Positions 1-8,381 of a DNA stretch of 17,131 nt are shown here, piece by piece; position 1 is the first letter of the stretch; every line of letters starts with the position of its first letter. The translations under genes were made by a program, and so were the position numbers. The notes under the pieces are model-generated. The model ran no database searches, was not told the origin of the DNA, and worked only from the letters and a program-made list of their open reading frames with translations. The stretch comes from an uncultured Opitutia bacterium (lineage in GTDB: Bacteria; Verrucomicrobiota; Verrucomicrobiia; Opitutales; Opitutaceae). The stretch lies in the NCBI GenBank assembly GCA_937952235.1, contig CALFZM010000368.1, forward strand, positions 1 through 17,131. Reading direction: 5' to 3'.

Positions 1-1035
1 GGCAGCATCCAGGCCCAGCGACTCCAGCTCAGCGGAGGCACGCTCACCGGCACGCCGACGTTCCTCGGTACGCTGTCGTGGCTGGGCACGTCGCTCAACA
101 GCACCGGCGTGACGACGATCGGCGCCGGTGCGACGCTGACCATCGCCAGCGGCGCCAATCACGACTTCTCCGGCCACTCGATCGTCAACCAGGGCACGGT
201 GGCCTGGACGGACGGCGATCTGCGCTCGGGCAACGGCGGCAGCGTTTCGAACCAGGGCGTGTGGAACGACTCCGCCGCGGCGGGCGCGGTCAACGGCGCG
301 TTCGGCGGCGGCGCGACCTTCGTCAACGCCAGTGCGGGCACGTACCGCAAGCTCAGCGGCAACACGACGTTCACCGTCCCGGTGACGAACCTCGGCCTGA
401 TCGACGTCGCGGGGGGCACGCTCGCGCTCCAGGGCGGGTTCACCCAGACCGGCACGGTCGCGGTGGCGGCCAACGCCCTCCTGACGGCGACGCCGTCGCT
501 CTCGTTCGACGCCGGGTCGACGCTGCGCGGAGCGGGCGGCGTCAGTGCCGGCACGATCAGCCTGGGCGGCGCGACCTATCCGGGAGCGGTGGGCACGGTC
601 GGATCGCTGGCGCTCACCGGCGTCGTGGTGTTCCTGCCGGGATCGACCGTCGAGTTTGACCTCGGCGGCACCGTGCCGGGCACGCAGCACGACCAGTTGT
701 CGATCACGGGTCCCGCGACGCTGGGCGGCACCCTCGCCGTGCGCTTCACCGGAGGTTTCCAATCCGTGGCGACGGCGGGCATGACGTTCGAACTGCTTGG
801 CGCAACGGCGCTCATCGGGTCCTTCGCCAACGTGCCCAACGGCGGGATTCTGACGACGGCCGACGGCTTGGGCACCTTTCGGGTGAATTACGGCGTGGGC
901 AGCCCGTACGCGCTGAACCAGGTCGTGCTTTCGAACTTCGTCGCCGTGCCGGAGCCCGAGACCTGGGCGTTGCTGCTGCTCGGACTCGCTGCCGCCGGCT
1001 ATCGCGGCTACCGCCGGTGGCGGCGCCGCGCCTGA
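1..1035 (+). CDS. PEP-CTERM sorting-domain surface protein, 5'-truncated by window edge
   Basis: The frame is open from base 1 to the TGA at 1033-1035, so only the last 344 residues are present. They form low-complexity Gly/Ala/Thr/Ser-rich beta repeats typical of secreted beta-helix proteins. The C-terminus is a PEP-CTERM signal: VPEPE at about residues 316-320 (nt 946-960), a hydrophobic stretch (WALLLLGLAAAGY), then an arginine-rich tail (RRWRRRA). In this family the signal directs export and processing by an exosortase at the cell envelope; no exosortase gene is in the window. The segment before the signal (about 200-310) resembles the C-terminal part of autotransporter-like PEP-CTERM proteins. 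The ligand or role cannot be read from the sequence. A palindromic repeat begins 16 bp after the stop. Confidence 0.85.
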   Translation, partial: GSIQAQRLQLSGGTLTGTPTFLGTLSWLGTSLNSTGVTTIGAGATLTIASGANHDFSGHSIVNQGTVAWTDGDLRSGNGGSVSNQGVWNDSAAAGAVNGAFGGGATFVNASAGTYRKLSGNTTFTVPVTNLGLIDVAGGTLALQGGFTQTGTVAVAANALLTATPSLSFDAGSTLRGAGGVSAGTISLGGATYPGAVGTVGSLALTGVVVFLPGSTVEFDLGGTVPGTQHDQLSITGPATLGGTLAVRFTGGFQSVATAGMTFELLGATALIGSFANVPNGGILTTADGLGTFRVNYGVGSPYALNQVVLSNFVAVPEPETWALLLLGLAAAGYRGYRRWRRRA

Positions 1036-1050
1036 CCGAACGATGCAGCA

Positions 1051-1128
1051 GGTGGAGCCGCCTGTCCCCAGGCGGCTGGCGTGCGAAGGACCGGTCCGCA
1101 GCGGCGTGAGGACAAGCCGCTCCACCTT
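1051..1128 (-). repeat. Composite palindromic repeat element, copy A
   Basis: Read on the minus strand, this 78-bp block aligns without gaps to 9102-9179 with 71 identical bases by hand alignment. It consists of a left hairpin, a perfect 10-bp palindrome GGACCGGTCC (1088-1097) and a right hairpin. The right hairpin has 9-bp arms AGCCGCCTG and CAGGCGGCT around a GGGA loop. The left hairpin has 6-bp arms at 1100-1105 and 1116-1121. The element lies between the PEP-CTERM stop and the DUF1015 gene. It carries no reading frame of note. The layout resembles REP/BIME-type intergenic elements, but I do not recognise it as a named family. Confidence 0.85.
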
Positions 1129-1272
1129 CCAGGGTGGCCGTGCTCAGGGGTGAGTCGAAACCCGACCACCCGCCCGACCCGGGCGCTGCGAGCGCGTGCG
1201 GAAACGACGTCGGCGCCTTTTTTCCCTGTCTTTCTCCGCCCTGGCGGGCAAGTGTCGCGGCTCCCTTCCTTC

Positions 1273-2487
1273 ATGCGCATTCATCCGTTCCAAGGTCTCG
1301 TTCCCACGCCGGCGCTCGCTCCGGAGGTCGCCTGCGTGCCGTACGACGTCGTCAACGCCGCCGAGGCCGCCGCCCTGGCCTCCGGCAAGCCCCGCAGCCT
1401 GCTGCACGTGGATCGCGCGGAGATCGATCTTCCCGCCGGGACGGATCCGTACAGCGAGGCGGTGTATGCCAAGGCCCTGGAGAACTTTCTCGCGCTGCAA
1501 CGCGGAGGCGTCCTCGTGCGCGAGAGCGAGCCCTGTCTCTACGTCTACCAGCAGCAGATGGGCAGCCACGTGCAGCGCGGACTCATCGCCGGGTGCCATG
1601 TCGACGACTACGACCAGGGACTGATCAAGAAGCACGAGAAGACGCGCAAGGACAAGGAGGACGACCGCACGAAGCTGATCGACACGTTGAGCGCCGACAC
1701 CGGGCCCGTGTTCCTGACCTATCGCGACCAAGCCGCCGTCACGGCGCTCGTCAACGCGAAGACGGCCGAACCGGCCTTGCACGACTTCACGGCGCCGGAC
1801 GGCATCCGCCACACGGTCTGGCGCATCGCCGGCGGAGCGGAATGGGTGCAGGCCTTCGCCGCCGTGCCGGTCACGTACATCGCCGACGGCCACCATCGCG
1901 CCGCGAGCGCCGCGCGCGTCGCGCGGCTGCGGCGGGAGCGCAACGCGAAGCATACCGGGAACGAGGATTACAACTGGTTCCTCTGCGTCCTGTTCCCGGC
2001 GAGCGAGCTCAGGATTCTCCCCTACAACCGCATCGTCGTCGATCTGAACGGCCTCGCGCCCGCCGACTTCCTGGCCCGGGCGCGGGAGCTCTTTGGCCTG
2101 CGGGAAGACGCCCCGCCGTCACCTACCGCGGTCGGCGAGGTGAGCATGTACGTGGGAGGGAAATGGTACGGCCTGCGCATGACGCCCGAGCCGAAAGCCG
2201 ATCCGGTGAGCCGGCTCGACGTGAGCGTGCTGCAGGACCGGCTGCTCGGCCCGGTGCTCGGCATCGCCGATGTGCGCACGAGCAAGCGCATCGATTTCGT
2301 CGGCGGCATTCGCGGCACCGCCGAGCTCGTGAAGCGCGTCGATGCCGAGGGCGGCGTGGCGTTCTCCCTGTATCCGGTGACCTTGGACCAGCTCATGGAC
2401 ATCGCCGACGCCGGCCAGATCATGCCGCCGAAGAGCACCTGGTTCGAGCCGAAGCTGCGCTCCGGCCTGGTCATCCACACGTTCTGA
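1273..2487 (+). CDS. DUF1015 family protein (COG4198-like)
   Basis: The product is 404 residues when started at the ATG at 1273 (MRIHPFQGLVPTP). The frame stays open upstream to 1081, but that extension lacks family character and runs into the repeat element. Family features visible are the N-terminal PF-GL...VPYDVV segment, a conserved YVYQQQMG stretch, the IKKHEKTRKDKEDDR block and the invariant ADGHHR motif at residues 204-209. The length is normal for the family, and the protein has no signal peptide or membrane segment, so it is probably cytoplasmic. The biochemical function of DUF1015 is not established; in some genomes it lies near serine biosynthesis genes, but no such neighbour is present here. 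There is no Shine-Dalgarno motif before the start. It converges on the minus-strand gene ending at 2515. Confidence 0.9.
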   Translation: MRIHPFQGLVPTPALAPEVACVPYDVVNAAEAAALASGKPRSLLHVDRAEIDLPAGTDPYSEAVYAKALENFLALQRGGVLVRESEPCLYVYQQQMGSHVQRGLIAGCHVDDYDQGLIKKHEKTRKDKEDDRTKLIDTLSADTGPVFLTYRDQAAVTALVNAKTAEPALHDFTAPDGIRHTVWRIAGGAEWVQAFAAVPVTYIADGHHRAASAARVARLRRERNAKHTGNEDYNWFLCVLFPASELRILPYNRIVVDLNGLAPADFLARARELFGLREDAPPSPTAVGEVSMYVGGKWYGLRMTPEPKADPVSRLDVSVLQDRLLGPVLGIADVRTSKRIDFVGGIRGTAELVKRVDAEGGVAFSLYPVTLDQLMDIADAGQIMPPKSTWFEPKLRSGLVIHTF

Positions 2488-2514
2488 CCGCCGCCTCCGC
2501 GGAGAACGGCCGCG

Positions 2515-3339
2515 TCATCCTCCGCCCAGGCGGGCGCGGGCGTCGGGTGGCACCTCGACCACGGTCGTGCCCACGTCGGAGACGAAGGTCTCGCTGGTCT
2601 GGTTGACTTCGACCGTCCGCGTGCCGCCCGATACCCGGATGGCCAGCGCGCCGTGCAGGGTCACCCGGTAGCGGACGATGTGCCCGCCGCGTCGCCAGAG
2701 CTTGAAGCTGCCGGTGGCGCGCAGGGGCGCGATCGCCTCCTGGCCGTCGCGCACGAGCAGGAGTCGGGCGCCCGTCTCCGACAGCGTCCCCGTGATGGTG
2801 CCGTCCTCGAATCCCAGGGGACCGTCGTGGCTGGCCACGATCACGCCGAGTTCCTGGTGCGGCAGGCTCAGTCCGGGCTGCAGGTTGCTGTAGGCCGGGC
2901 GCTCCGTCCCGGCCTGGGTCCGGCGGGACCGGGGCGCCGGAAGGCCGCCTCCCGGAACTGCGCTGCTCGGAGGCCGGGCGGCAGCCACGTCACCGGGCGC
3001 GTCCGCGAGCTCGTCGGGACGGCGCCAGCCGGTGTCGGTCTCGACGACGCAGTCGACGTTGCCGCGGAAAATGAAGGCGACGTGGGTCTCCGTCACGCTT
3101 CGGCCGAGCCGCCGTCGCAGGGCGTTGACCGCCGGCATCGTCACGCGGGAAAAGCCGTCACGGCCCGTGCGGCCCGCGATCTCGTAGGTACGGGCATCGT
3201 CGATGACGGTCGTGACCCAGCGGTACCCGGACTCCTCGGACAGCCGCATGGCGGCGACGACGGCGTCTTCGGCGGGACCGGCTGCCGCCGGCAGGGTCAG
3301 TGCGCCGAGCATCGCACCGAGGGCGGGGTGGGTTTTCAT
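2515..3339 (-). CDS. Hypothetical exported protein downstream of gdh
   Basis: The product is 274 residues and belongs to no family I recognise. The N-terminus (MKTHPALGAMLGALTLPAAA) looks like a short signal peptide with an AxA-type cleavage site near residue 20, which suggests periplasmic export. A helical N-terminal region (about 22-110) contains a single cysteine at 97. It is followed by a Pro/Gly/Arg-rich linker (about 120-150) and a beta-rich C-terminal half (160-265) with alternating hydrophobic strands. The gene starts 22 bp after the gdh stop on the same strand, so the two are probably co-transcribed. No functional link to glutamate metabolism is evident. No Shine-Dalgarno motif precedes the ATG. 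The codon pattern and the absence of stops through the linker support a real gene. Confidence 0.7.
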   Translation of the reverse strand: MKTHPALGAMLGALTLPAAAGPAEDAVVAAMRLSEESGYRWVTTVIDDARTYEIAGRTGRDGFSRVTMPAVNALRRRLGRSVTETHVAFIFRGNVDCVVETDTGWRRPDELADAPGDVAAARPPSSAVPGGGLPAPRSRRTQAGTERPAYSNLQPGLSLPHQELGVIVASHDGPLGFEDGTITGTLSETGARLLLVRDGQEAIAPLRATGSFKLWRRGGHIVRYRVTLHGALAIRVSGGTRTVEVNQTSETFVSDVGTTVVEVPPDARARLGGG

Positions 3340-3361
3340 CGGAGCGAGACCGGGCGCTGCC

Positions 3362-4636
3362 TCAGGGGAACAGGCCCCGGCTCTGCTTCGCGTCCGCCAC
3401 CCGCTGGATACCGAGGGTCAGCGCCGCCAGCCGGCGGCTGAACTTGAACTTCCGCTTCTGGTATTCGACCGACTCCTTCGCCTTGTCGAGGATGCCATGG
3501 AGCTTCGCCATCACCTCATCACGGGACCAATAGAAGTTCGAGAGGTTCTGAAGCCATTCGAAGTAGGAGACCACGACGCCGCCGGCATTGCACAGCACGT
3601 CGGGGATGATCTCGATGTCGCCCCGCTGCTCGATCAGCCGGTCGGCCGTGTTGGTGGTGGGCCCGTTGGCGGCCTCCGCGATCAACCGGCACTTCAGTCG
3701 CGACGCGTTCTTCTCGGTGATCTGCCGCTCGAGCGCGGCCGGCACGAGGACGGTGCACTTGAGCTCCAGCAGCTCGGCGTTGCCGATCGGTTCGCCCCCG
3801 TCGAAATCGCGCAGCACTTTCTGGTACCGGACGAAGTCGAGCGCCTTCTTCAGATTGATGCCCTTCGGATTATGGATTCCGCCGGTGTAGTCGGAAATGG
3901 CGATGACCTTCGCGCCGTATCCGGCGAGGGCGAGCGCGGTCTCGCTGCCCACGTTGCCGAAACCCTGGATTGCCACCGTGGCCTTGCGCACCGGGATTTT
4001 CATGTCCTCGAGGTATTTGACCACGAGATACGCGACGCCGGCGCCCGTCGCCTCGCGGCGCCCCTCCGAGCCGCCGAGGGCGAGGGGCTTGCCCGTGACG
4101 ACGGCGGGGGCGACGTGGCCGACATGGTTGGAATAGGTGTCCATCATCCACCCCATGACCTTCTCGTTGGTGCCGACGTCCGGGGCGGGCACGTCGGTAT
4201 GGGGCCCGATGAAATTCACCATCTCCTGCATGTAGCGGCGGGCAAGGTGCTCGAGCTCGTCCTCGGTGAGCTCGTTGGGGTTGACGATCACGCCACCCTT
4301 CGCGCCGCCATACGGCAGGCCCACGAGCGAGCACTTCCAGCTCATCCACATCGCGAGCGCGGCCACCTCGCCGATGGTGACGTCCTGATGGAAGCGGATG
4401 CCCCCCTTCGACGGGCCGGTGGAGAGATTGTGCTGCACGCGATAGCCTTCGAAGACCGTCACGCTGCCGTCCCGGCGCCGCACCGGCAGCGCGACCGCGA
4501 GGCAGCGGCGCGGGTACTTCGTCCGGTCGCGGATCGCATCCGGCAGGTTGATCGCATCCGCCGCCTGGTCGAACTGCCGGCAGGCCATGCGAAAGACGTC
4601 CGAATCGTAGAGGGAGGAAACGATGGCCTTGGACAT
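3362..4636 (-). CDS. gdhA: Glutamate dehydrogenase (Glu/Leu/Phe/Val dehydrogenase family)
   Basis: The 424-residue product matches the length of hexameric bacterial glutamate dehydrogenases. It interconverts glutamate and 2-oxoglutarate plus ammonia using NAD(P) in the cytoplasm, linking nitrogen and carbon metabolism. Substrate-domain residues are in place: K77 (PSKGGIR), K101 (WKCSL), catalytic K113 in GGAKGG and D153 in APDVGTNE. Their spacing equals that of K89, K113, K125 and D165 in the Clostridium symbiosum enzyme. The dinucleotide-binding loop is GFGNVG at 225-230. The conserved PDVLCNAGGV block (345-354) is also present. An acidic residue, D249, follows the second Rossmann strand, which may favour NAD, but cofactor choice is not certain. 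The ATG is preceded by no Shine-Dalgarno motif. A small exported protein gene follows 22 bp downstream. Confidence 0.96.
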   Translation of the reverse strand: MSKAIVSSLYDSDVFRMACRQFDQAADAINLPDAIRDRTKYPRRCLAVALPVRRRDGSVTVFEGYRVQHNLSTGPSKGGIRFHQDVTIGEVAALAMWMSWKCSLVGLPYGGAKGGVIVNPNELTEDELEHLARRYMQEMVNFIGPHTDVPAPDVGTNEKVMGWMMDTYSNHVGHVAPAVVTGKPLALGGSEGRREATGAGVAYLVVKYLEDMKIPVRKATVAIQGFGNVGSETALALAGYGAKVIAISDYTGGIHNPKGINLKKALDFVRYQKVLRDFDGGEPIGNAELLELKCTVLVPAALERQITEKNASRLKCRLIAEAANGPTTNTADRLIEQRGDIEIIPDVLCNAGGVVVSYFEWLQNLSNFYWSRDEVMAKLHGILDKAKESVEYQKRKFKFSRRLAALTLGIQRVADAKQSRGLFP

Positions 4637-4671
4637 TCCGGGAGGATAGGGGACGGCGACGGCGACGCAAA
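4637..4671 (-). promoter_or_regulatory. Candidate gdh promoter giving a nearly leaderless transcript
   Basis: On the minus strand a TATCCT hexamer (4648-4643) lies 6 nt before the gdh ATG. A TTGCGT hexamer (4670-4665) lies 16 bp further upstream, close to sigma-70 -35 and -10 spacing. Initiation about 7 nt after the -10 would start the mRNA at or beside the ATG. Both hexamers are imperfect, and the call rests on position as much as on sequence. Confidence 0.35.
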
Positions 4672-4731
4672 CGGGTTCGCGGCGGTCCGCTGTTGCCCGC
4701 GCCGCCGCCCTGCTTCCACACTGCGCGCGCG

Positions 4732-6144
4732 ATGCAGGCGGTATTGATCCGGATCGGGTTGTGGCTGCTCCAGAAATGTGGCGCGGCGCTGCTGATCGTG
4801 CTCGTGGCCGTCGCCGGCTACGCCTTGTGGCTTTACGTGCAGGAGGAGGGCTTGCTGGAGGGCCAGCGGGTCGAGCGCCTCGCCCGCGCCACGGCAGAGC
4901 GCGACCGGCTGCTGGCGGTGCAGGCCGCGGTGGAGCAGCGGCTCGCCGGCATCCGCGCGGAAGTCGACCAGCAGCGGGAACGCGTGCGCCAGGCCGAGAA
5001 GGTCATCAGCCTGCTGCGCGAGCTTGAAAGCTGGTGGGAACGCTGGTTCGGCAACCGCGAGCAGCAGGCCGCGAACGTGGAGCGCGTGCGCAAGATGGAG
5101 GGCCTGCGGGGCGACCTGACGGCGCAGATCGCGGAGCTCCAGCAGGCGATCACCCGTACGCTGACCGAACGCGAGAGCATCGACGGCGCCCTGCGCCGCG
5201 CAAATTCCGAGGTGGCGGCACTGGAGGCAAGCCGGTCGCGGGGCCGGGAGTTCGTGCTGCGGGCGTGGGAGCAGACACGCTGGTATGTGGCGCTCGCGCT
5301 CGGCGCCTACTTCCTCGGGCCGACCGTCTGGGCCCTGACGCTCTACTACCTCTTCGCCCCGCTGCTGGCGCGGGGACGTCCGATCCGCCTCGGGCCCGAC
5401 CCGGCCGCGCTGCCGGAGATCGGCGCCAGCCGCGTGTCCGCCGACGTCACAGTCGGGCCGGGCGAGCTCCTGCGGATCAAGGAGAAGTTTCTGCAGGCCT
5501 CCGACGAAGGCATCGCGCGGAAGACGCGCTTCGTGCTGGATTGGCGGATACCCTTCACCAGCGTCGCGTGCGGGCTGGTGGAGCTGGTCGAGCTGATGCA
5601 TCCGCGGCCGGACGGAGGCTTCCGCGTCACGGCGTCCAACGGCGAGGATCCCCACATCGAGCTGGCGATCGTGACGCTCCCTCCGGGGGCGTCGCTGATC
5701 CTGCGCCCGAGTTTCCTCGCGGGCGTGGTGCAGCCGCGGGGCCGGCGGCTGGAGATCCGGCGCCACTGGCGGCTGTTGCGCTGGCAGTCGTGGGTCAGCG
5801 GACAGTTCCGCTACTTCGAGTTTCGCGGCCCCTGCCGGCTGCTGGTGGCGGGCAGCCGCGGCGTCCGGGCGGAACTGCTGGCCGATCGTCCCGGCGCCGC
5901 GCAGCCCGCGCGCCGGACGAACCAGGACGCCACCATCGGCTTCACTCCGAACCTGGACTACCGGCCCGTGCGCGCCGAGACGTTCTGGAGTTACTACCGC
6001 GGGATGAACCCGCTGTTCGACGATCTCTTCGCGGGCCGGGGGGTGTTCGTGCTGCAGGAGACCGCCACCGCCGGCGCGGGCGCGCGTGCCGGCCGGTTCT
6101 GGGCCACGGTCTGGAACGGCGTGCTGAAGGTCTTCGGCTTGTAG
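4732..6144 (+). CDS. Two-TM membrane protein with long coiled coil and beta-rich C-terminal domain
   Basis: The product is 470 residues from the ATG at 4732; a TTG at 4694 would add only a proline-rich non-conserved leader. The layout is TM helix 1 at about 17-36, a Glu/Arg/Gln-rich coiled coil at about 40-170 (broken near 100-108 by WWERWFG), TM helix 2 at about 184-212, then a soluble beta-rich domain to the end. The hydrophobic segments imply that the coiled coil lies on one side of the inner membrane and the beta domain on the other depends on topology: with two TM helices the coiled coil is a loop and both termini face the same side. Segments such as LPPGASLILRPSFLAGVV and VSGQFRYFEFRG recall the AIM24-like beta-barrel fold, but this is a weak resemblance. 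The gene is divergent from gdh and 55 bp ahead of uvrB. Function unknown. Confidence 0.82.
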   Translation: MQAVLIRIGLWLLQKCGAALLIVLVAVAGYALWLYVQEEGLLEGQRVERLARATAERDRLLAVQAAVEQRLAGIRAEVDQQRERVRQAEKVISLLRELESWWERWFGNREQQAANVERVRKMEGLRGDLTAQIAELQQAITRTLTERESIDGALRRANSEVAALEASRSRGREFVLRAWEQTRWYVALALGAYFLGPTVWALTLYYLFAPLLARGRPIRLGPDPAALPEIGASRVSADVTVGPGELLRIKEKFLQASDEGIARKTRFVLDWRIPFTSVACGLVELVELMHPRPDGGFRVTASNGEDPHIELAIVTLPPGASLILRPSFLAGVVQPRGRRLEIRRHWRLLRWQSWVSGQFRYFEFRGPCRLLVAGSRGVRAELLADRPGAAQPARRTNQDATIGFTPNLDYRPVRAETFWSYYRGMNPLFDDLFAGRGVFVLQETATAGAGARAGRFWATVWNGVLKVFGL

Positions 6145-6199
6145 CGCCCGGGAGGCCCGGCGGGTTGCACAAAACGGCCGGGTGGTTTCTCGTCCGGGC

Positions 6200-8242
6200 A
6201 TGCAGTTCAAGCTCAGCGCGGAGTACCAGCCGACCGGCGATCAGCCGCAGGCGATCGAGAAGCTCGTGGCATCGATCCGGGCGGGCAACCGGCACCAGAC
6301 CCTGCTGGGCGTCACGGGCTCCGGGAAGACGTTCACGATGGCGAACGTGATCGCGCAGGTCCAGCGGCCGACGCTGATCATCTCGCACAACAAGACCCTG
6401 GCGGCGCAGCTCTACTCCGAGTTCAAGAACTTCTTTCCGGAGAACGCCGTCGAGTACTTCGTCAGCTACTACGACTACTACCAGCCCGAGGCGTACATTC
6501 CGTCGAGCGACACCTTCATCGAGAAGGACTCGTCGATCAACGAGGAGATCGAGCGGCTGCGGATCTCGAGCACGAGCGCGCTGGTTTCGCGGCGCGACGT
6601 CGTCGTGGTCGCCAGCGTGTCGTGCATCTACGGCCTCGGTTCTCCGCAGGAGTTCTCCGAGATGAGGATTCCACTGCGGCGCGGGGCGGCGCTCGGCCGG
6701 CAGAAGTTGCTCGAGCGCCTGGTCGACAACATCTACGAGCGGAACGACTATGAGCTGAAGCCGGGCCGCTTCCGGGTGCGGGGTGACGTGGTCGACGTGA
6801 TGCCCGCCTACCTGGAGCACGGGTTGCGCGTCGAGTTCTTCGGGGACGAGATCGAGGCGCTGACGGAGTTCGACCCGACCACCGGCGAGGTCATGCGGCC
6901 GCTGGAGCAGTTCGACCTGTATCCCGCCAATCAGTACGTCACGAGCCGGGGTCGGCTGGAGCCGGCGATCGAGGCGATCAAGCGCGAGCTGGACGAACGC
7001 GTCGCGTGGTTCGAGGGCCAGGGCCGGTACCTCGAGGCACAGCGCATCCGGATGCGGACGAACTACGACCTGGAGATGCTGCAGGAAATGGGATTCTGCA
7101 ACGGAATCGAGAATTACTCGCGCCACCTGACCGCCCGGAAACCGGGGGAGCGACCCTTCTGCCTCATCGACTTCTTCCCGCGGGATTTCCTGCTGATGAT
7201 CGACGAGAGCCACGCCACCGTCCCGCAGATCGGCGCCATGTACAACGGCGACCGCGCGCGCAAGCAGACGCTCGTGGACTTCGGCTTCCGGCTGCCCTCG
7301 GCCCTGGACAACCGCCCGCAGTCGTTTACCGAGTTCGAGTCGGTGACCGGCCAGGCGCTGTATGTTTCCGCCACGCCCGCCGAGTACGAACTGAAGCGCT
7401 CGGCGGTCATCGCGGAACAGCTCGTCCGCCCGACCGGGTTGCTCGACCCCGAGATCACGCTCCGTCCCACCAAGGGGCAGGTCGAGAATCTGATCGGCGA
7501 AATCAAGGCGGCCGCGGCGGCAGGGGAGCGCGTGCTGGTCACGACGCTGACGAAGCGGCTCTCCGAGGATCTGACGAGTTTCCTGCGCGAGGCCAAGATC
7601 CGGGTCGAGTACCTGCACTCGGATATCGATGCGATCGAGCGCGTCGAAATCCTGCGCAACCTACGCCTGGGCAACTTCGACGTCCTGATCGGCATCAACC
7701 TCCTGCGCGAAGGGCTCGACCTGCCCGAGGTTGCGCTCGTGGCGATCCTCGATGCCGACAAGGAAGGTTTCCTGCGCAGCGAGACGTCGCTGATCCAGAC
7801 CGCCGGCCGGGCGGCCCGGCACGAGAAGGGAAGGGTGATCTTCTACGCGGACCAGATCACGGATTCGATCCGGCGCACGCTCGACGCGGTGAGCTACCGG
7901 CGCGAGAAGCAGATCGCGTATAATCAGGCGCACGGCATCACGCCGCGGAGCGTCAAGCGGGCGGCCCAGGCCAGCCTGCACGTCTACGACGGCTCCGGCG
8001 CGCGGGATGAGCCGATGGTGGCGGAGGGCACGGATGACGTCGCCGGGGTGATCGCCGAACTGGAGGAGGAGATGACCCTGGCGGCGGGCCGCCTGGAGTT
8101 CGAGCGGGCGGCCGTGTTGCGCGACCAGGTCAATGCGCTGCGCTCCGGCGACTATCGCAAGGCGGCTGCCCGGCCAGCGGCCGAAGACGGGCGCGCCCGG
8201 CGCGTCGCGGCGTCGGTGAGCGGCCGCGGCCGACGTCGATGA
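6200..8242 (+). CDS. uvrB: UvrABC excision nuclease subunit B
   Basis: The 680-residue product is a complete UvrB, the damage-verifying helicase-like subunit of nucleotide excision repair that receives DNA from UvrA and recruits UvrC. The ATG at 6200 gives the canonical start MQFKLSAEYQPTGDQPQAI; a GTG at 6182 would add six residues and is less likely. Walker A is GVTGSGKT (37-44), the damage-probing beta-hairpin is the YDYYQPEAYIPSSDTF region (91-106 onward), and the helicase motif II is DESH (335-338). Helicase motifs V-VI (GINLLREGLDLPE, QTAGRAARH) follow. A C-terminal UVR motif (ELEEEM...LEFERAAVLRD), which binds UvrC, lies at about 618-650. The last 25 residues are a basic Arg/Ala-rich tail. 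No LexA-type operator or Shine-Dalgarno motif is evident upstream. Confidence 0.98.
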   Translation: MQFKLSAEYQPTGDQPQAIEKLVASIRAGNRHQTLLGVTGSGKTFTMANVIAQVQRPTLIISHNKTLAAQLYSEFKNFFPENAVEYFVSYYDYYQPEAYIPSSDTFIEKDSSINEEIERLRISSTSALVSRRDVVVVASVSCIYGLGSPQEFSEMRIPLRRGAALGRQKLLERLVDNIYERNDYELKPGRFRVRGDVVDVMPAYLEHGLRVEFFGDEIEALTEFDPTTGEVMRPLEQFDLYPANQYVTSRGRLEPAIEAIKRELDERVAWFEGQGRYLEAQRIRMRTNYDLEMLQEMGFCNGIENYSRHLTARKPGERPFCLIDFFPRDFLLMIDESHATVPQIGAMYNGDRARKQTLVDFGFRLPSALDNRPQSFTEFESVTGQALYVSATPAEYELKRSAVIAEQLVRPTGLLDPEITLRPTKGQVENLIGEIKAAAAAGERVLVTTLTKRLSEDLTSFLREAKIRVEYLHSDIDAIERVEILRNLRLGNFDVLIGINLLREGLDLPEVALVAILDADKEGFLRSETSLIQTAGRAARHEKGRVIFYADQITDSIRRTLDAVSYRREKQIAYNQAHGITPRSVKRAAQASLHVYDGSGARDEPMVAEGTDDVAGVIAELEEEMTLAAGRLEFERAAVLRDQVNALRSGDYRKAAARPAAEDGRARRVAASVSGRGRRR

Positions 8243-8342
8243 GCCGCCCGCCGCCGCCGCGCGGCACGGGTGGCGCGCGCATCGTTTTTCCGCGTGGGTT
8301 GTGGCGCGGGAGCCCCCGGGTTGGATCGAGCCCACTATTCCG

Positions 8343-8369
8343 TTGACAGGGGGGGGAGGGGGCTATGCT
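8343..8369 (+). promoter_or_regulatory. Candidate sigma-70 promoter of rpmJ-rpmE with G-tract spacer
   Basis: A perfect TTGACA (8343-8348) and a TATGCT (8364-8369) are separated by 15 bp that consist almost wholly of G: eight G, one A, five G, then C. The start codon of rpmJ lies 12 nt after the -10, so the leader would be only about 5 nt. The spacer is shorter than the usual 17 bp. The perfect -35 box and the position directly before the gene make this the best promoter in the window. Confidence 0.6.
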
Positions 8370-8381
8370 TTGGCGCCTTTT

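Noticed and set aside
1036..1272. N-terminal extension of the DUF1015 protein to 1081
   Set aside because: The extra 64 codons lie partly in the palindromic repeat, have no family match, and the family start MRIHPF is at 1273.
3203..4747. 514-codon plus-strand frame over gdh
   Set aside because: Antisense of a well-conserved glutamate dehydrogenase with all catalytic residues; no recognisable protein features of its own.
4459..7618. Long minus-strand frames over the coiled-coil gene and uvrB
   Set aside because: Composition of antisense frames; the plus strand encodes convincing proteins throughout.
8243..8300. Possible uvrB terminator (GC-rich stretch followed by five T at about 8284-8288)
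   Set aside because: No good stem could be drawn directly before the T-run; the GC-rich stretch is simple CCG/GCG repetition.
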